64,000 nt of DNA from JBBIRG01 sp964410965 (lineage in GTDB: Bacteria; CLD3; SB21; JBBIRG01): NCBI GenBank assembly GCA_964410965.1, contig CAYPIY010000002.1:62001-126000 (forward strand), read 5' to 3'. The translations under genes were made by a program, and so were the position numbers. The notes below the pieces were generated by a model. The model saw only the letters and a program-made list of their open reading frames with translations, had not been told where the DNA came from and searched no databases. Within the stretch, counting starts at the first letter, position 1. Each line of letters begins with the position of its first letter. Of the stretch, positions 17,701 to 26,271 are shown piece by piece.

Positions 17701-18096
17701 CAGCGCGTCCGGGTTGCCGGCCTGCGATTTATGATGAAAAAACCGGCCGGACCGCGGATCGAAGAAATCCAGGCCGCTGCCCCAGGTTGCGATCCAAATG
17801 CCGCCGGACGTGTCTTCCGCCACATAACTCAGGGTGTTATCGGCAAGCGAAAACGTATCCGAGGGTTCATGCTCATAATATATGACCTGGTAACCGTCGA
17901 ATTGGACCAGTCCGTTATCGGATGCGAACCACATCAGGCCCCGGCGGTCCTTCAAGATCGAATATACGCTGGTGTACGACATGCCCTCGTCACGCGCCAT
18001 GGGCTTGAATACGCGCGTATCGTCCTGCCCGGCCACCGGACAGGCGCATGTGCCCGACCAAACGATGATGATCAGGTATTGCATGAATCGGTTCAT
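14737..18096 (-). CDS. Membrane sensor histidine kinase with double beta-propeller and Y_Y_Y domain
   Basis: A 1119-residue protein: signal peptide (about 1-24), about 14 Reg_prop blades forming two periplasmic propellers (about 30-650, with repeated W-I-G-T-D-x-G-L-N), a Y_Y_Y domain (about 680-770, Y-A-Y-Q-L-E-G-F-D-K-D-W), one membrane helix (near 795), coiled coil, then a HisKA domain with phospho-acceptor H898 in G-I-A-H-E-V-N-T-P. The HATPase_c domain has N-I-I-L-N-S (N box), D-T-G-T-G-M (G1) and G-K-G-K-G-L-G-L-S (G2). Unlike Bacteroidetes hybrid sensors it lacks a receiver and an AraC output; the stand-alone receiver gene just upstream is the likely partner. The start at 18096 is chosen for its GGGAG and signal peptide. 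Confidence 0.93.
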   Translation of the reverse strand: MNRFMQYLIIIVWSGTCACPVAGQDDTRVFKPMARDEGMSYTSVYSILKDRRGLMWFASDNGLVQFDGYQVIYYEHEPSDTFSLADNTLSYVAEDTSGGIWIATWGSGLDFFDPRSGRFFHHKSQAGNPDALGDNRIHVVFVDSRGGVWIGGYSGGLQKFDPVTNTFKHYLPDSKKQGTISSARIWSICETGPGILWLGTDNGLNRFDMEKEQFRVYQYSRKNKSSISHNRVRCVRPGLGGKLWVGTQDGLNWFDTKTGNSVRYFKTRKGNSLNHDVINSVYQDSSGRVWIGMDGGGLDLLEMIPGKGKKAATERFTHHTHNPKDLSSLSDNNVRFLYADPAGILWIATRGGGVNLLDLKPKKFAHFVNDPGNKNSLNYNRIFALFEDDDESLWIGTDGGGLNRYMHDDKKFIHYVNNPKDKKSLHDNRIRAIEKDPDGYLWLGTYNGGLSRFSRKKKTFTPFKHNPDNPNSLSHNTVLSLLCDRRGLLWIGTDFGLNVFNPKTEKFSLLKSDPSKPEGLPDNRILALFEDKQGSIWAGTENGGVCRIEMKDGRFDPGALIYTTYRHEMENANSLSHNRVFCVFEDHSGYYWIGTTGGLNRLDVKNSSIVRYTEYDGLPSNVIRGILEDNARNLWISSNRGLSRYFPASGKFRNYDVYDGLQSNEFNEGAYFRGKAGIMFFGGIHGFNRFDPSDIHDNTVIPSIVITGFRKFGKPVKLNPDISFAEEIVLAYSENVFSFEFSALEFSNPQKNQYAYQLEGFDKDWVFSGNQRMANYTNLDPGRYVFRVKGSNHDNIWNETGVSVRLVITPPFWERWWFRSLVVLAVAGVIIGLIRWRISAVQSRNVELESLVEKRTAELKHKNAEVVATLESLKQTRDQLIQAEKMSSLGQMVAGIAHEVNTPRATVDHYVFVMNRKIAEVLQRNDPDQIRQLFKNQVEEILPSIKLANDRIGEIVEGLLNFTRMDLSEFRQADIHQMINSVLIILKNLYKGRIEIIREFAQIPQIDCYPGQLSQLFMNIILNSIEAIPAGGYIRLTTEMADNDTSVLIRIKDTGTGMPEEVKLKIFDPFFTTKELGKGKGLGLSVAYSIVGNHHGRIEFESALGEGTEFMIALPVTHK

Positions 18097-18124
18097 AATC
18101 GGACTCCCATTTACCGGAATGTGT

Positions 18125-18511
18125 TTATCGTGACAGCGACTGCAGGCCGTTGGCGACGGTTTCAAAGAGTTTCTCTGCACTGACGGTCTTGGTCACAAAC
18201 TCGTCAATCACCCTGGCCTGTATCATTTTGTACATGTCCTTTTCCATTTCCGAATAGCCTGAATAAATGATTTTGTACATTTTTTTTTCCGGGTACATTT
18301 CCCTGACTTTCATGAAAAACTGAAGACCGTTCATCTTCGGCATACGGTGATCGCAGATCACCAGCTGTATCGGATGCTCCCTGATCAAATCGAGCGCCTC
18401 AAAAGGGTCCAGGCTGGTATAAACGTTATAATCAAATTCAAACAGCTTTTTCAGGGATTTCACGATCAGCGCGTCATCATCAACGCACAATATGGATATT
18501 TTTTCGGACAT
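18125..18511 (-). CDS. Stand-alone response regulator receiver protein
   Basis: A 128-residue single-domain CheY-like protein. The acidic pocket is C-V-D-D-D (about 9-13), the phospho-acceptor Asp is in V-I-C-D-H-R-M-P (about residue 54), and the conserved Ser/Thr and Lys positions are I-Y-S-G-Y and V-T-K-T. No output domain follows. It is 28 bp upstream of the propeller kinase on the same strand and is most simply its phosphorylation partner or a shuttle to another protein. The DNA-binding output of this pathway is not visible. Confidence 0.93.
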   Translation of the reverse strand: MSEKISILCVDDDALIVKSLKKLFEFDYNVYTSLDPFEALDLIREHPIQLVICDHRMPKMNGLQFFMKVREMYPEKKMYKIIYSGYSEMEKDMYKMIQARVIDEFVTKTVSAEKLFETVANGLQSLSR

Positions 18512-18691
18512 GTATGACTAGCCTCAAAACAGAATTGTAATGAAAAATGTACTAAAAAAAGAGAAAAATTCAAAACAATTCACACCTTTTTACACGCAAC
18601 GGGGTATTTTTCCGGAAACTGCGAATCCACTGCAGGAAATGTTTCCAGCTGGGATTCTTGTTTTTATTCCCCGGTCAAAAAAAATATTCAA

Positions 18692-18722
18692 TTGTTTATT
18701 TGGCCGTTGTTTAATAAATTTG
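18692..18722 (+). promoter_or_regulatory. Promoter of the receiver-kinase / priA / PAS-kinase unit
   Basis: TTGTTT (18692-18697), 17-nt spacer, TAAATT (18715-18720). Extended, the -10 region reads TAAATTTG, which also fits the Bacteroidetes-type TAnnTTTG element with TTG 20 nt upstream. The predicted start is about 20 nt before the ATG at 18746. Confidence 0.5.
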
Positions 18723-18745
18723 TAAAAATCCTGCTTAAGGGACCT

Positions 18746-20068
18746 ATGGCCTATCTGATCATTGATCATGACAAAGCATCCGGCCTGCTAACCCGGACAC
18801 TGCTGGAGCAAATGAAGCTGGATATAATTACGGCCCCGCTGATTTTGATCGCGCGGACAGGCCATGAAGCCTTGGAACGGCTTGCTGTTACCGATCCGGA
18901 CTCCCGGGATCATCCGGGCCTGATCATCCTGGATGCTGATTTTTCGGACATCCCCGGAATTGAATTATGCATGAAAATCCGTTCTGAGCGTCATTACGAC
19001 AACACCCCGGTCATCGTGACGAGCGGGAAAGAGGACAGGAAAATCATGCGTGATTATTTCGGGGCCGGTGCAAATGATTTCATATTCAAACCTCTGAACA
19101 AAACCGAATTTCACGCCCGGGCAAAGCTGTCCGTGCTGGCGTCGCAATTTGAAAAAATCCGTAACCAGCGGCAGGCCGAACTGGAAAGCATGAACCGGAA
19201 ACTGGAGGAAAAAAACAAAACCATACAGGAACAGCAGGCCAAAATCATTTACCAGGGAAAACTCGGCGCATTGTCCAGGGTCGCTGCAGGCATCGCCCAT
19301 GAGATCAACAATCCCCTGTCGTACGTATACGGCAATGTCGATTACATCAAAACCTGGCTTTTCGCCCTGAGGGACCTTCTCGGGGCCCTGCACCCGCACA
19401 TCCGGGAAGATCAGGGGCTTTCGGATACCATCGAAAAAATCAACCTGCAGGACCTTGAATCGGCCATCGAATCGGCCATCGACGGGAGCCTGAGAATCCG
19501 CGAGATTATCCATCATTTTAAGGACCTTTCGTATTACGACGAGAAGCATCTTGGCAATCTTCATCTGTCCGACCTTCTTACCGAATGCGCTTCCACTCTT
19601 CAGTCCCAGTTTCCGCAAGTCAACGTCCAGGACAATATCCGGCCCGTTCCCGTTTTTTTCGGCAACCGCAAGGTCTTTTACAGCGCCCTGTGGAATGTGA
19701 TGATCAACGCCTATGAAGCGATTGCCGAAGCGCAGCAGCAGGGCATTCTCCCGATGGACAGGGGAACCGTCCGGATTGATGTGTTTCATGAGGCGGAATC
19801 TCCGGAAGAATGGATCGTAATCCAAATCAGCGACAACGGCATCGGCATCCCGTCGGAACTTCAGGACAAATTATTCGAGCCTTTTTTCACGACCAAGCAG
19901 CGGATGAAAAATTTCGGGCTTGGGCTGTATGAGGTTTACAACATTCTGCAGCCCTATCAGGGCCTGGTGCAGATCCGGAGCGTTCACCGCGAGGGGACGG
20001 AGATAACAATCAGGATCCCTGTGCAGGAAAACCGGTTTAGTCCCGAGCATGAATTACCCTCAGTCTGA
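18746..20068 (+). CDS. Receiver-histidine kinase (REC-HisKA-HATPase), soluble
   Basis: A 440-residue cytoplasmic protein with an N-terminal receiver domain (about 1-130, phospho-acceptor region L-I-I-L-D-A-D, D63), a coiled coil (about 138-168, Q-A-E-L-E-S-M-N-R-K-L-E-E-K), HisKA with H185 in G-I-A-H-E-I-N-N-P, and HATPase_c with N-V-M-I-N-A-Y-E-A-I, D-N-G-I-G-I-P and F-G-L-G-L-Y. No sensor or membrane segment is present, so it is probably an intermediate kinase driven by phosphotransfer to its receiver. The ATG at 18746 has AAGGGA; an upstream in-frame start is rejected. It is divergent from the receiver gene at 18511 and overlaps priA by 20 bp. Confidence 0.92.
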   Translation: MAYLIIDHDKASGLLTRTLLEQMKLDIITAPLILIARTGHEALERLAVTDPDSRDHPGLIILDADFSDIPGIELCMKIRSERHYDNTPVIVTSGKEDRKIMRDYFGAGANDFIFKPLNKTEFHARAKLSVLASQFEKIRNQRQAELESMNRKLEEKNKTIQEQQAKIIYQGKLGALSRVAAGIAHEINNPLSYVYGNVDYIKTWLFALRDLLGALHPHIREDQGLSDTIEKINLQDLESAIESAIDGSLRIREIIHHFKDLSYYDEKHLGNLHLSDLLTECASTLQSQFPQVNVQDNIRPVPVFFGNRKVFYSALWNVMINAYEAIAEAQQQGILPMDRGTVRIDVFHEAESPEEWIVIQISDNGIGIPSELQDKLFEPFFTTKQRMKNFGLGLYEVYNILQPYQGLVQIRSVHREGTEITIRIPVQENRFSPEHELPSV

Positions 20069-22625
20069 TCCCCCTGTTCCGGTAAACAATCCGGAGGGCC
20101 TATACGCCAGGGTCGTGTTCCCTGTCGCAGTGGATCAGGCGTATACGTACGCCGTGCCCGATAAACTTAAATCCGTCATCGCTCCGGGGATGCGTGTGCT
20201 TGCGAGGTTCAGCCGGAAAAAAACCACGGGTTTTGTCCTGTCGCTGGAGTCTTATTCCCCTGTCGAGCGTCCGAGCGAACTGATTGACTGTCTGGACCTG
20301 ATCCCTGTTTTCTCGGCAGAAATGATCCGGCTTGCGCAATGGATCGCGGATTATTATATCGCGCCGGCGGGAATGGTGCTGCAATCGATGCTTCCGCCGG
20401 GCATCCATCAGGAGTCCGAGATCCTGATCACGCTCAGGGCGAACATAGGCGAATTTGAGATTAACGCGATCCGTCGTAACAAGCCCGTTCAGGCGAAAAT
20501 CCTTAATGCTCTCGCGGTTTACAAGCGACTCTCTCTCGTCGAACTTGAAAATAAAATCAAAAGTGTATCCATTAAGAAACATTTGTCCGATCTTGAGCGG
20601 ATGGGAATCGTCAGTATGGAGGAACGCATCGGGGGGCAGGAAGTTTCGGTAAAAACCGAAAAGTACGTCGAACTTTCTTCCGCCTTCATCGATGAGCCGG
20701 AACGGTTTGAGGCTCTGTCGGAAAAACTCAGGAAACGTTCACCGAAACAAGTGGATATCGTTTCTGCACTCTATGAGTGGACCCTGATGAAGACCGAATC
20801 GGGAGAGGACCCGGCGATGCGCCAATCCGATCTCTTGGCACAAACCGGAACTGCCGCGGCCACACTGAACCTTCTGGCGGAAAAAAATTACGTCACTGTG
20901 ACCGAAAGAGAGATGTCCAGGGACCCTTTTATGGGCGAATACGTAAGGCCTAAAAAACTGAAGCTGAACGAAGACCAGCAAAATGCGGTTGACGCCATCC
21001 GTGAAAAGATTGAATCCGGGCAATACCATACGTTCCTGCTTCACGGGGTCACGGGAAGCGGAAAGACCCAAGTGTATATTGAAGCCATCAAGACCGCGTT
21101 GGACCGCGGTCAGTCCGCGATCGTTCTTGTCCCGGAGATCTCACTGACCCCGCAGGCGGTCGAACGGTTCCGGTCGCATTTCCCCGATGAAGTCACGGTC
21201 TGGCACAGCCGTATGTCCATGGGGGAACGTTTTGACGTGTGGCGGAAAATCCACGCCGGAAAGGCCCGCATCGTCATCGGCGCGCGGTCGGCGGTGTTTT
21301 CGCCGGTCCGGAACCCGGGGCTGATCGTCGTCGACGAAGAACACGAATCCACGTACAAGCAAACGGACCTGTCGCCGAGATACCACGCGCGGGACGTAGC
21401 GGTTATGCGAAGCGTCTTCAGCCGTGCGGTCGTCGTGCTGGGATCGGCAACGCCGAGCGTGGAGTCCTATTATAACGCCGTGTCGGGAAAATACACGCTG
21501 CTGGAAATGCCGAAGAGAATCCGTGATGTACCCATGCCGGAGGTTGATATCGTGGACATGCGTGAGGAAAAAGAAGCGCATACCGAAGGCTGGATACCGG
21601 TCTTCTCAAGATCCCTGCGGGAAAAAATCCAGAACGCGCTTCGGTATCATCAGCAAATCATCCTGTTCCAGAACCGGCGCGGATACGCCACGTACGTCCA
21701 GTGTTTTGACTGCGGATTTGTCGCGGAATGCCCGAACTGCAGCATCTCGCTGACCCACCATACTCAGACCCGGAAGCTTCGATGCCATTACTGCGGCCAT
21801 GCCGTGCCGGAATTCACGGAATGCCCCCAGTGTCATAACGTCAACCTGCTGGGACACGGAGTCGGCACCCAGCGCGTAGAAGAACTTCTGAGAACCATGC
21901 ACCCGAAACATGTCGTTCTCCGCATGGATCTGGATACTACCTCAAAAAAAGGATCGCATCACAGGATTCTGGATCAGTTCAAAAACCGCGAGGCCTCCAT
22001 TCTTCTCGGGACGCAAATGATCACGAAAGGGCTTGATTTCGAGAATGTAACGGTCGTGGGCGTGATTTCCGCGGATACCACTCTGCTGCTTCCGGATTTC
22101 CGGTCCTCCGAACGTACGTTCCAGCTTCTCACACAGGTTGCCGGACGGGCCGGGCGCAAGGAAAAACTCGGGCGGGTCGTCGTGCAGACATACAACCCCG
22201 AACGCGCGCCGATCCTGTACGCGCAAAAACACGACTTCAAAGGATTCTATCAGGACGAAATCGCCCACCGGCAGGAACTGATGTATCCTCCCTTCGGCCG
22301 CCTGATCGTAATCGTCTTCAAACATACCGATCCGAAAAAAGTAGTTGAACACTGTCAGGTTTTTTCCGATATTCTCCGGGCGCTGATGACGGAAAAACAC
22401 TGGGCCTCGCATCACGCTGTGCTGCTCGGTCCGGCTTCCTCGCCGATCGGAAAAATCCGCAATCAGTACCGCTGGCAGATCCTGATCAAGATCAACAAGA
22501 CGTTCGATAAGTCCGGGCAGTTGTTCCGGGCCCTGATCATGGACGCTGAACGAAAATACAGGGAACGGATCACCGGGGAATCCGTACATCACACGATAGA
22601 AATCGATCCGAACCATTTGCTCTAA
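20049..22625 (+). CDS. priA: Primosomal protein N', replication restart helicase PriA
   Basis: An 858-residue DNA helicase that reloads the replisome at stalled forks. The N-terminal DNA 3'-end-binding domain (about 17-110) starts A-R-V-V-F-P-V-A-V-D. Walker A G-V-T-G-S-G-K-T lies at about 333-340 and the DEEH box at about 429-432. The eight-cysteine zinc module is C-F-D-C-G-F-V-A-E-C-P-N-C ... C-H-Y-C-G-H ... C-P-Q-C (about 555-600), followed by helicase motifs V and VI with Q-V-A-G-R-A-G-R. It is longer than E. coli PriA (732) through an extended segment at about 120-310. The start overlaps the preceding kinase gene by 20 bp, so the two are translationally coupled. Confidence 0.96.
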   Translation: MNYPQSDPPVPVNNPEGLYARVVFPVAVDQAYTYAVPDKLKSVIAPGMRVLARFSRKKTTGFVLSLESYSPVERPSELIDCLDLIPVFSAEMIRLAQWIADYYIAPAGMVLQSMLPPGIHQESEILITLRANIGEFEINAIRRNKPVQAKILNALAVYKRLSLVELENKIKSVSIKKHLSDLERMGIVSMEERIGGQEVSVKTEKYVELSSAFIDEPERFEALSEKLRKRSPKQVDIVSALYEWTLMKTESGEDPAMRQSDLLAQTGTAAATLNLLAEKNYVTVTEREMSRDPFMGEYVRPKKLKLNEDQQNAVDAIREKIESGQYHTFLLHGVTGSGKTQVYIEAIKTALDRGQSAIVLVPEISLTPQAVERFRSHFPDEVTVWHSRMSMGERFDVWRKIHAGKARIVIGARSAVFSPVRNPGLIVVDEEHESTYKQTDLSPRYHARDVAVMRSVFSRAVVVLGSATPSVESYYNAVSGKYTLLEMPKRIRDVPMPEVDIVDMREEKEAHTEGWIPVFSRSLREKIQNALRYHQQIILFQNRRGYATYVQCFDCGFVAECPNCSISLTHHTQTRKLRCHYCGHAVPEFTECPQCHNVNLLGHGVGTQRVEELLRTMHPKHVVLRMDLDTTSKKGSHHRILDQFKNREASILLGTQMITKGLDFENVTVVGVISADTTLLLPDFRSSERTFQLLTQVAGRAGRKEKLGRVVVQTYNPERAPILYAQKHDFKGFYQDEIAHRQELMYPPFGRLIVIVFKHTDPKKVVEHCQVFSDILRALMTEKHWASHHAVLLGPASSPIGKIRNQYRWQILIKINKTFDKSGQLFRALIMDAERKYRERITGESVHHTIEIDPNHLL

Positions 22626-22637
22626 ACCGGAAATTCC

Positions 22638-23930
22638 ATGAGCCGACGATTCAACCAGAAAAAAGAAGCTTTCGAAATCCTGAACGAGGAACTCAGCGAC
22701 CTGATCCCGATCGAACAGCGGATCCTGAAAAAAGAAAAGGAGGGTCAGCTTCCATCGGAGGAGCCTGAATCCAGGCACCAGGTACCGCAGGCCTGGCTGG
22801 ACGAACAAGCGGCCCTCTTCAGGAAATACAAACTGGTAGAGCGAGTCTACCGGTTCTACCGCAACATCATCCAGAACATGAGCAGCAATATCATCTGCAT
22901 CGACATGACGGGCTGCATTACATTCATGAACGTCAACGCCGCGAAGACCCTCGGATACGCGATCGACGAGCTGCTCGGGAAAAACCTGACCGACATGTTC
23001 GCCGAGCCCGCCAAGGACGGCCGGATCATCGACCTGATGCTGCTCAGCAACAAGCGGTTCGAGAGCAAGGAAGTCAGCATGAAATCCAAGGCCGGGCAAG
23101 TGATCCCGATCGGGTTCAGCACCTCGGCGCTGATCGAGAACGAGGAGCAGATCGGCGTCATCATAGCGTTCCGCGACCTCACCGAAGTCCAGGTCATGCG
23201 GAAACAGGTTGAACGGATGGAACGGCTCGCCACGCTGGGTGAACTGGCCACCGGAATTGCGCATGAAGTCAGGAATCCGCTCGGAGGGATCAAAGCCGCC
23301 TCGCAGGTGCTGGAGGAATCGTTCGACCAGTACGACAGCCGGCTCGAACTCGTCAGCCGTATCGTTCGCGAGGCCGACCGCGTGAACAACCTTCTCATGG
23401 ACTTTTTCAAGTTCGCCAAGCCGGTCAAGCCTTCGCAGAGTTACCACGACGTCGAATCGATCATCGACAGCATATATCTTCTTCTGGCCGCCCAGCTCAA
23501 AGTGAAGCGCATCCAGTTTAAGGAGGAGTTTTCCGACGTGGTTCCGAAAATCTACGCCGACGCCAACCAGATCGAGCAGGTGCTGATGAATGTATTCCTG
23601 AACGCCATTCAGGCAATGCCCAACGGCGGCACGCTGACGATCCGGTCCTTCGCGACCACCATGGGCAAAAATCCCCAGGTCACATGGTCGCAGGATATCA
23701 TTGACAAGGACATGCCGTTCGTCGCCATCCAGATTTCCGATACCGGCATCGGCATCCCGAAGGAAAATATCGAAAAAATCTTCAATCCGTTTTTCACGAC
23801 CAAACAGGACGGGCTCGGCCTGGGACTTTCGATCTGTCACCGGCTGGTGACGCAGAACAACGGCTCGTTATTCGTCGAAAGCGAGCCCGGAAAAGGAACG
23901 ACATTCACGCTTCTGCTTCCCACAAGATAA
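22638..23930 (+). CDS. PAS-domain sensor histidine kinase (NtrB/AtoS-like)
   Basis: A 430-residue soluble kinase. The N-terminal 75 residues are charged and helical. A PAS domain covers about 78-190 (I-I-C-I-D-M-T-G-C-I-T-F-M-N, L-G-Y-x-x-D-E-L-L-G-K). HisKA has H209 in T-G-I-A-H-E-V-R-N-P-L-G-G-I, and HATPase_c has N-V-F-L-N-A-I-Q-A-M, D-T-G-I-G-I-P and G-L-G-L-G-L-S. The H-E-V-R-N-P-L box is typical of NtrB-type kinases that pair with sigma54 activators, but no such regulator follows. It lies 12 bp after priA and ends at a bidirectional terminator. Confidence 0.93.
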   Translation: MSRRFNQKKEAFEILNEELSDLIPIEQRILKKEKEGQLPSEEPESRHQVPQAWLDEQAALFRKYKLVERVYRFYRNIIQNMSSNIICIDMTGCITFMNVNAAKTLGYAIDELLGKNLTDMFAEPAKDGRIIDLMLLSNKRFESKEVSMKSKAGQVIPIGFSTSALIENEEQIGVIIAFRDLTEVQVMRKQVERMERLATLGELATGIAHEVRNPLGGIKAASQVLEESFDQYDSRLELVSRIVREADRVNNLLMDFFKFAKPVKPSQSYHDVESIIDSIYLLLAAQLKVKRIQFKEEFSDVVPKIYADANQIEQVLMNVFLNAIQAMPNGGTLTIRSFATTMGKNPQVTWSQDIIDKDMPFVAIQISDTGIGIPKENIEKIFNPFFTTKQDGLGLGLSICHRLVTQNNGSLFVESEPGKGTTFTLLLPTR

Positions 23931-23944
23931 TTTTTTCATCTATA

Positions 23945-23980
23945 AAAAAACCCGCTTTCTGCAGGAAGCGGGTTTTTTTT
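23945..23980. terminator. Bidirectional terminator between convergent genes
   Basis: Stem CCCGCTT / AAGCGGG flanked by seven A on the left and eight T on the right, so it can stop transcription from both the PAS kinase (plus) and the FG-GAP gene (minus). Confidence 0.9.
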
Positions 23981-23996
23981 GAAACCGAGACAGAGC

Positions 23997-25976
23997 TTAC
24001 TTCGCGAACATCATCTTCCTCACCGCCGTTTGCTGTCCGATCTGAAGCTTATATACATACACTCCCGAAGCCGCTTCACGTCCGTTCTCATCCTTCCCGT
24101 TCCAAAGAACCTGTTTCGTCCCGCTCTCCTGATCTTCATTCACAAGCTCCTTCACAAGCTGCCCAAGCGAATTATATACGGAAAGACTCACCCTCGAGGC
24201 CGACGGAACCACATACGTTATGGATGTTACCGGATTGAAAGGATTGGGAAAATTCTGATGCAGTGTAAAGGACAGCGCCTCTGATCCCCGCTCTTTTTCC
24301 ATCTGATACACGAACGGAGTCGTGAGGATGTTTGAAAATCCTGATGGCTGACCCGCTGTATCTTTTGCTTTGATTTTGTAATGTACTTTTTTCGGTCCTC
24401 CGCCCGGCGTCAAGCCGACATGAGTATAGCTGGTTCCTGTGATGTTATTCGCCAGCAATGTCCAGTCCGCAGGAGGCTTGTCATTAACGGTAATTGAATA
24501 GTACAAATCATAATACTGAATATCCGCCTCGGAATTCTTATGCCAGTTGATCTGGATGCTTCCGCTGGCTGGATTCGTCGTGATGTTTTTCATTCTCGGA
24601 GGCGCCGGAGCGGGATTGTCCGTGCGGCGGTAAATGACAATTTTTCTGTCAATGTAATTACCCGATGATCCCGTGTTCGCTAAACGGATAACACTGACCG
24701 CGCCTTTATGAGAGATATCCCCCGTCAGAAAAAGCATTTTATTACTGGGCCAATCATACGAGAATTCATAATTAAAAACAAAATCGGCGTCATCATCAGG
24801 CAGATTGTTTGATCCGTCGTTGAAGCAGATAAAAGGGTTATCCGTCTTCGAACTCGGAATACTGATGATTTCCTCAATATAACTGCCTATGATATCCGGT
24901 TTCCCATCGTTATTGAAATCGGCGACGGCAAGATTATTCGCATGCGGGCAATACGCATAACCGGGAAAATTAACTAAATAATCAGGATTATTCGGCCATG
25001 AAAATGGATTGCCGCTTTCGTTTAACCGGATTCCGGGTTTCATAAGAAAATCCTGAACTCCGTCGTTGTTCATATCGGCCGCGAATATCGGACAGCTCTG
25101 AAAATCCGGACCATAAGACACAGCCGGATTCACGATAGGATCCCCGGCATACTGAACAAACCAGTTGGCCCCGGATTCCGGCGTGTTATTCTTCCACCGG
25201 CGCATGCGGTTACTTCCATCACTCAGGAGAATCTCGTTATACCCTTCATTCTGATCATAAGCGTACCCGGAATTATAAAACTCCCCGGTATTGATCCCCT
25301 CAACCGTTCCCATCCCGGATGCCTGCATCGTGAAATTGGGATATCCATTCGATGTGATTCCAAATTTATATGTTGGTATAGAGCCGTTATTTTTATAGAT
25401 ATACACCTTATCACCTGAAGTAACCGCCAGATCGCTAAGCTGGGTTGTCGGATTTCCAACTCCGTCAAACGATCCGGTTCTGACTAATTTGATATCCGAT
25501 GAACCCGCAGGAAGTGTGATTGTGTAATCCGAAATATAATAGTTTCCCGATTTTTTCAGAATATCCACTTTATGAGTTGTTACCCCGCCTGTTACCTGAC
25601 GATAGCCTACTGCGAGTTCCTGTACACCCCCCGCAATCGCGCTGATCGTGTCCATATCCATGAACGTATAATCGATATTCTGAGCGCCATAATACTTCAG
25701 AACTGCATAGTTTGGAAAATAACCATATTCAGCTCCGCTCTGTGTGTTCGGCCGGTAACTGACCTTAAACGCCGCCGAACCATAAACTGACCAGGATACC
25801 TCGGCGGAAATGATATCCAGACGGTTGTCTCCGCTGAAATCGCTTAGCAGAAGTTTCAATGTCGGTAAATTCTCTTCTCCGTTGATATACACGTCTTTTT
25901 CCCAGGGCCCGGTCTGGGCGGACAGCGCATTCATTCCAAGAACGAATAATAATCCTAAAAACAATACAGGCTTCAT
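23997..25976 (-). CDS. Secreted FG-GAP/VCBS-repeat protein with fibronectin III and T9SS sorting domain
   Basis: A 659-residue surface or secreted protein: signal peptide (about 1-20, ending ALSAQ), FG-GAP/VCBS-type propeller repeats (about 40-440) with calcium-type loops such as D-F-S-G-D-N-R-L-D, D-M-N-N-D-G-V-Q-D and D-F-N-N-D-G-K-P-D, a fibronectin III domain (about 460-560), and a type A T9SS C-terminal domain (about 575-659) with N-F-P-N-P-F-N-P-V-T-S-I, L-G-Q-L-V-K-E-L and S-G-V-Y-V-Y-K-L ending K-M-M-F-A-K. Its CTD-coding DNA is nearly duplicated at 28323-28562. Target ligand unknown. The ATG has TTAGGAG upstream. Confidence 0.88.
   Translation of the reverse strand: MKPVLFLGLLFVLGMNALSAQTGPWEKDVYINGEENLPTLKLLLSDFSGDNRLDIISAEVSWSVYGSAAFKVSYRPNTQSGAEYGYFPNYAVLKYYGAQNIDYTFMDMDTISAIAGGVQELAVGYRQVTGGVTTHKVDILKKSGNYYISDYTITLPAGSSDIKLVRTGSFDGVGNPTTQLSDLAVTSGDKVYIYKNNGSIPTYKFGITSNGYPNFTMQASGMGTVEGINTGEFYNSGYAYDQNEGYNEILLSDGSNRMRRWKNNTPESGANWFVQYAGDPIVNPAVSYGPDFQSCPIFAADMNNDGVQDFLMKPGIRLNESGNPFSWPNNPDYLVNFPGYAYCPHANNLAVADFNNDGKPDIIGSYIEEIISIPSSKTDNPFICFNDGSNNLPDDDADFVFNYEFSYDWPSNKMLFLTGDISHKGAVSVIRLANTGSSGNYIDRKIVIYRRTDNPAPAPPRMKNITTNPASGSIQINWHKNSEADIQYYDLYYSITVNDKPPADWTLLANNITGTSYTHVGLTPGGGPKKVHYKIKAKDTAGQPSGFSNILTTPFVYQMEKERGSEALSFTLHQNFPNPFNPVTSITYVVPSASRVSLSVYNSLGQLVKELVNEDQESGTKQVLWNGKDENGREAASGVYVYKLQIGQQTAVRKMMFAK
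23999..24238 (-). repeat. T9SS CTD-coding repeat, copy A
   Basis: About 240 bp coding for the last 80 residues of the FG-GAP protein at 23997-25976. It matches 28323-28562 with only scattered base changes, many at third codon positions. Confidence 0.85.
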
Positions 25977-26079
25977 TTTCTTTCTCCTAATTTAATGAGA
26001 GTTACGGTTTACTGATTTTCCTGCGCGTTTTATCATTCTCCTTTCTTTGTTGCACATACGGTTTGTTTTAATTAAATTA

Positions 26080-26126
26080 GGAACGCAGAATCAGATCAGG
26101 GTCCAACTTGATTGAAACTGCGTTCC
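26080..26126. repeat. Inverted repeat, possible terminator
   Basis: GGAACGCAG (26080-26088) pairs perfectly with CTGCGTTCC (26118-26126), with a further inner AATCA/TGATT pairing. On the minus strand it is followed by TAATTTAATT, so it may terminate the upstream gene at 26352 or sit in the leader of the next gene. Confidence 0.45.
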
Positions 26127-26220
26127 CGCGGAGAGACAGCCGTTAACCCGGTTTGTTTCTCCGCTTTTTATTATGTAAGTCCTTTTTGCCACCAAGATAC
26201 TAAAACAAGAAGAAAATATA

Positions 26221-26271
26221 TTGTCGCCTCGAGTAATCCCGGCTTTAGGCGGGATGTATCGAGAGATGACA
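26221..26271. repeat. REP-like intergenic palindrome
   Basis: Nested symmetry: an inner ATCCCGGC-TTTA-GGCGGGAT hairpin inside outer arms TTGTCGCCTCGAG and CGAGAGATGACAA, which pair imperfectly. The form resembles dispersed REP/MITE-like palindromes of this bacterial group. Only one copy was found in the window. Confidence 0.55.

Noticed and set aside
18965..19825. Long open frame of 286 codons on the minus strand inside the receiver-kinase gene
   Set aside because: It lies wholly opposite a gene with clear REC, HisKA and HATPase motifs, and its translation shows no domain or ribosome-binding site.
21942..23840. 632-codon open frame on the minus strand opposite priA and the PAS kinase
   Set aside because: It crosses two well-supported genes. 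Its aspartate/arginine-rich translation is the usual mirror image of coding sequence.
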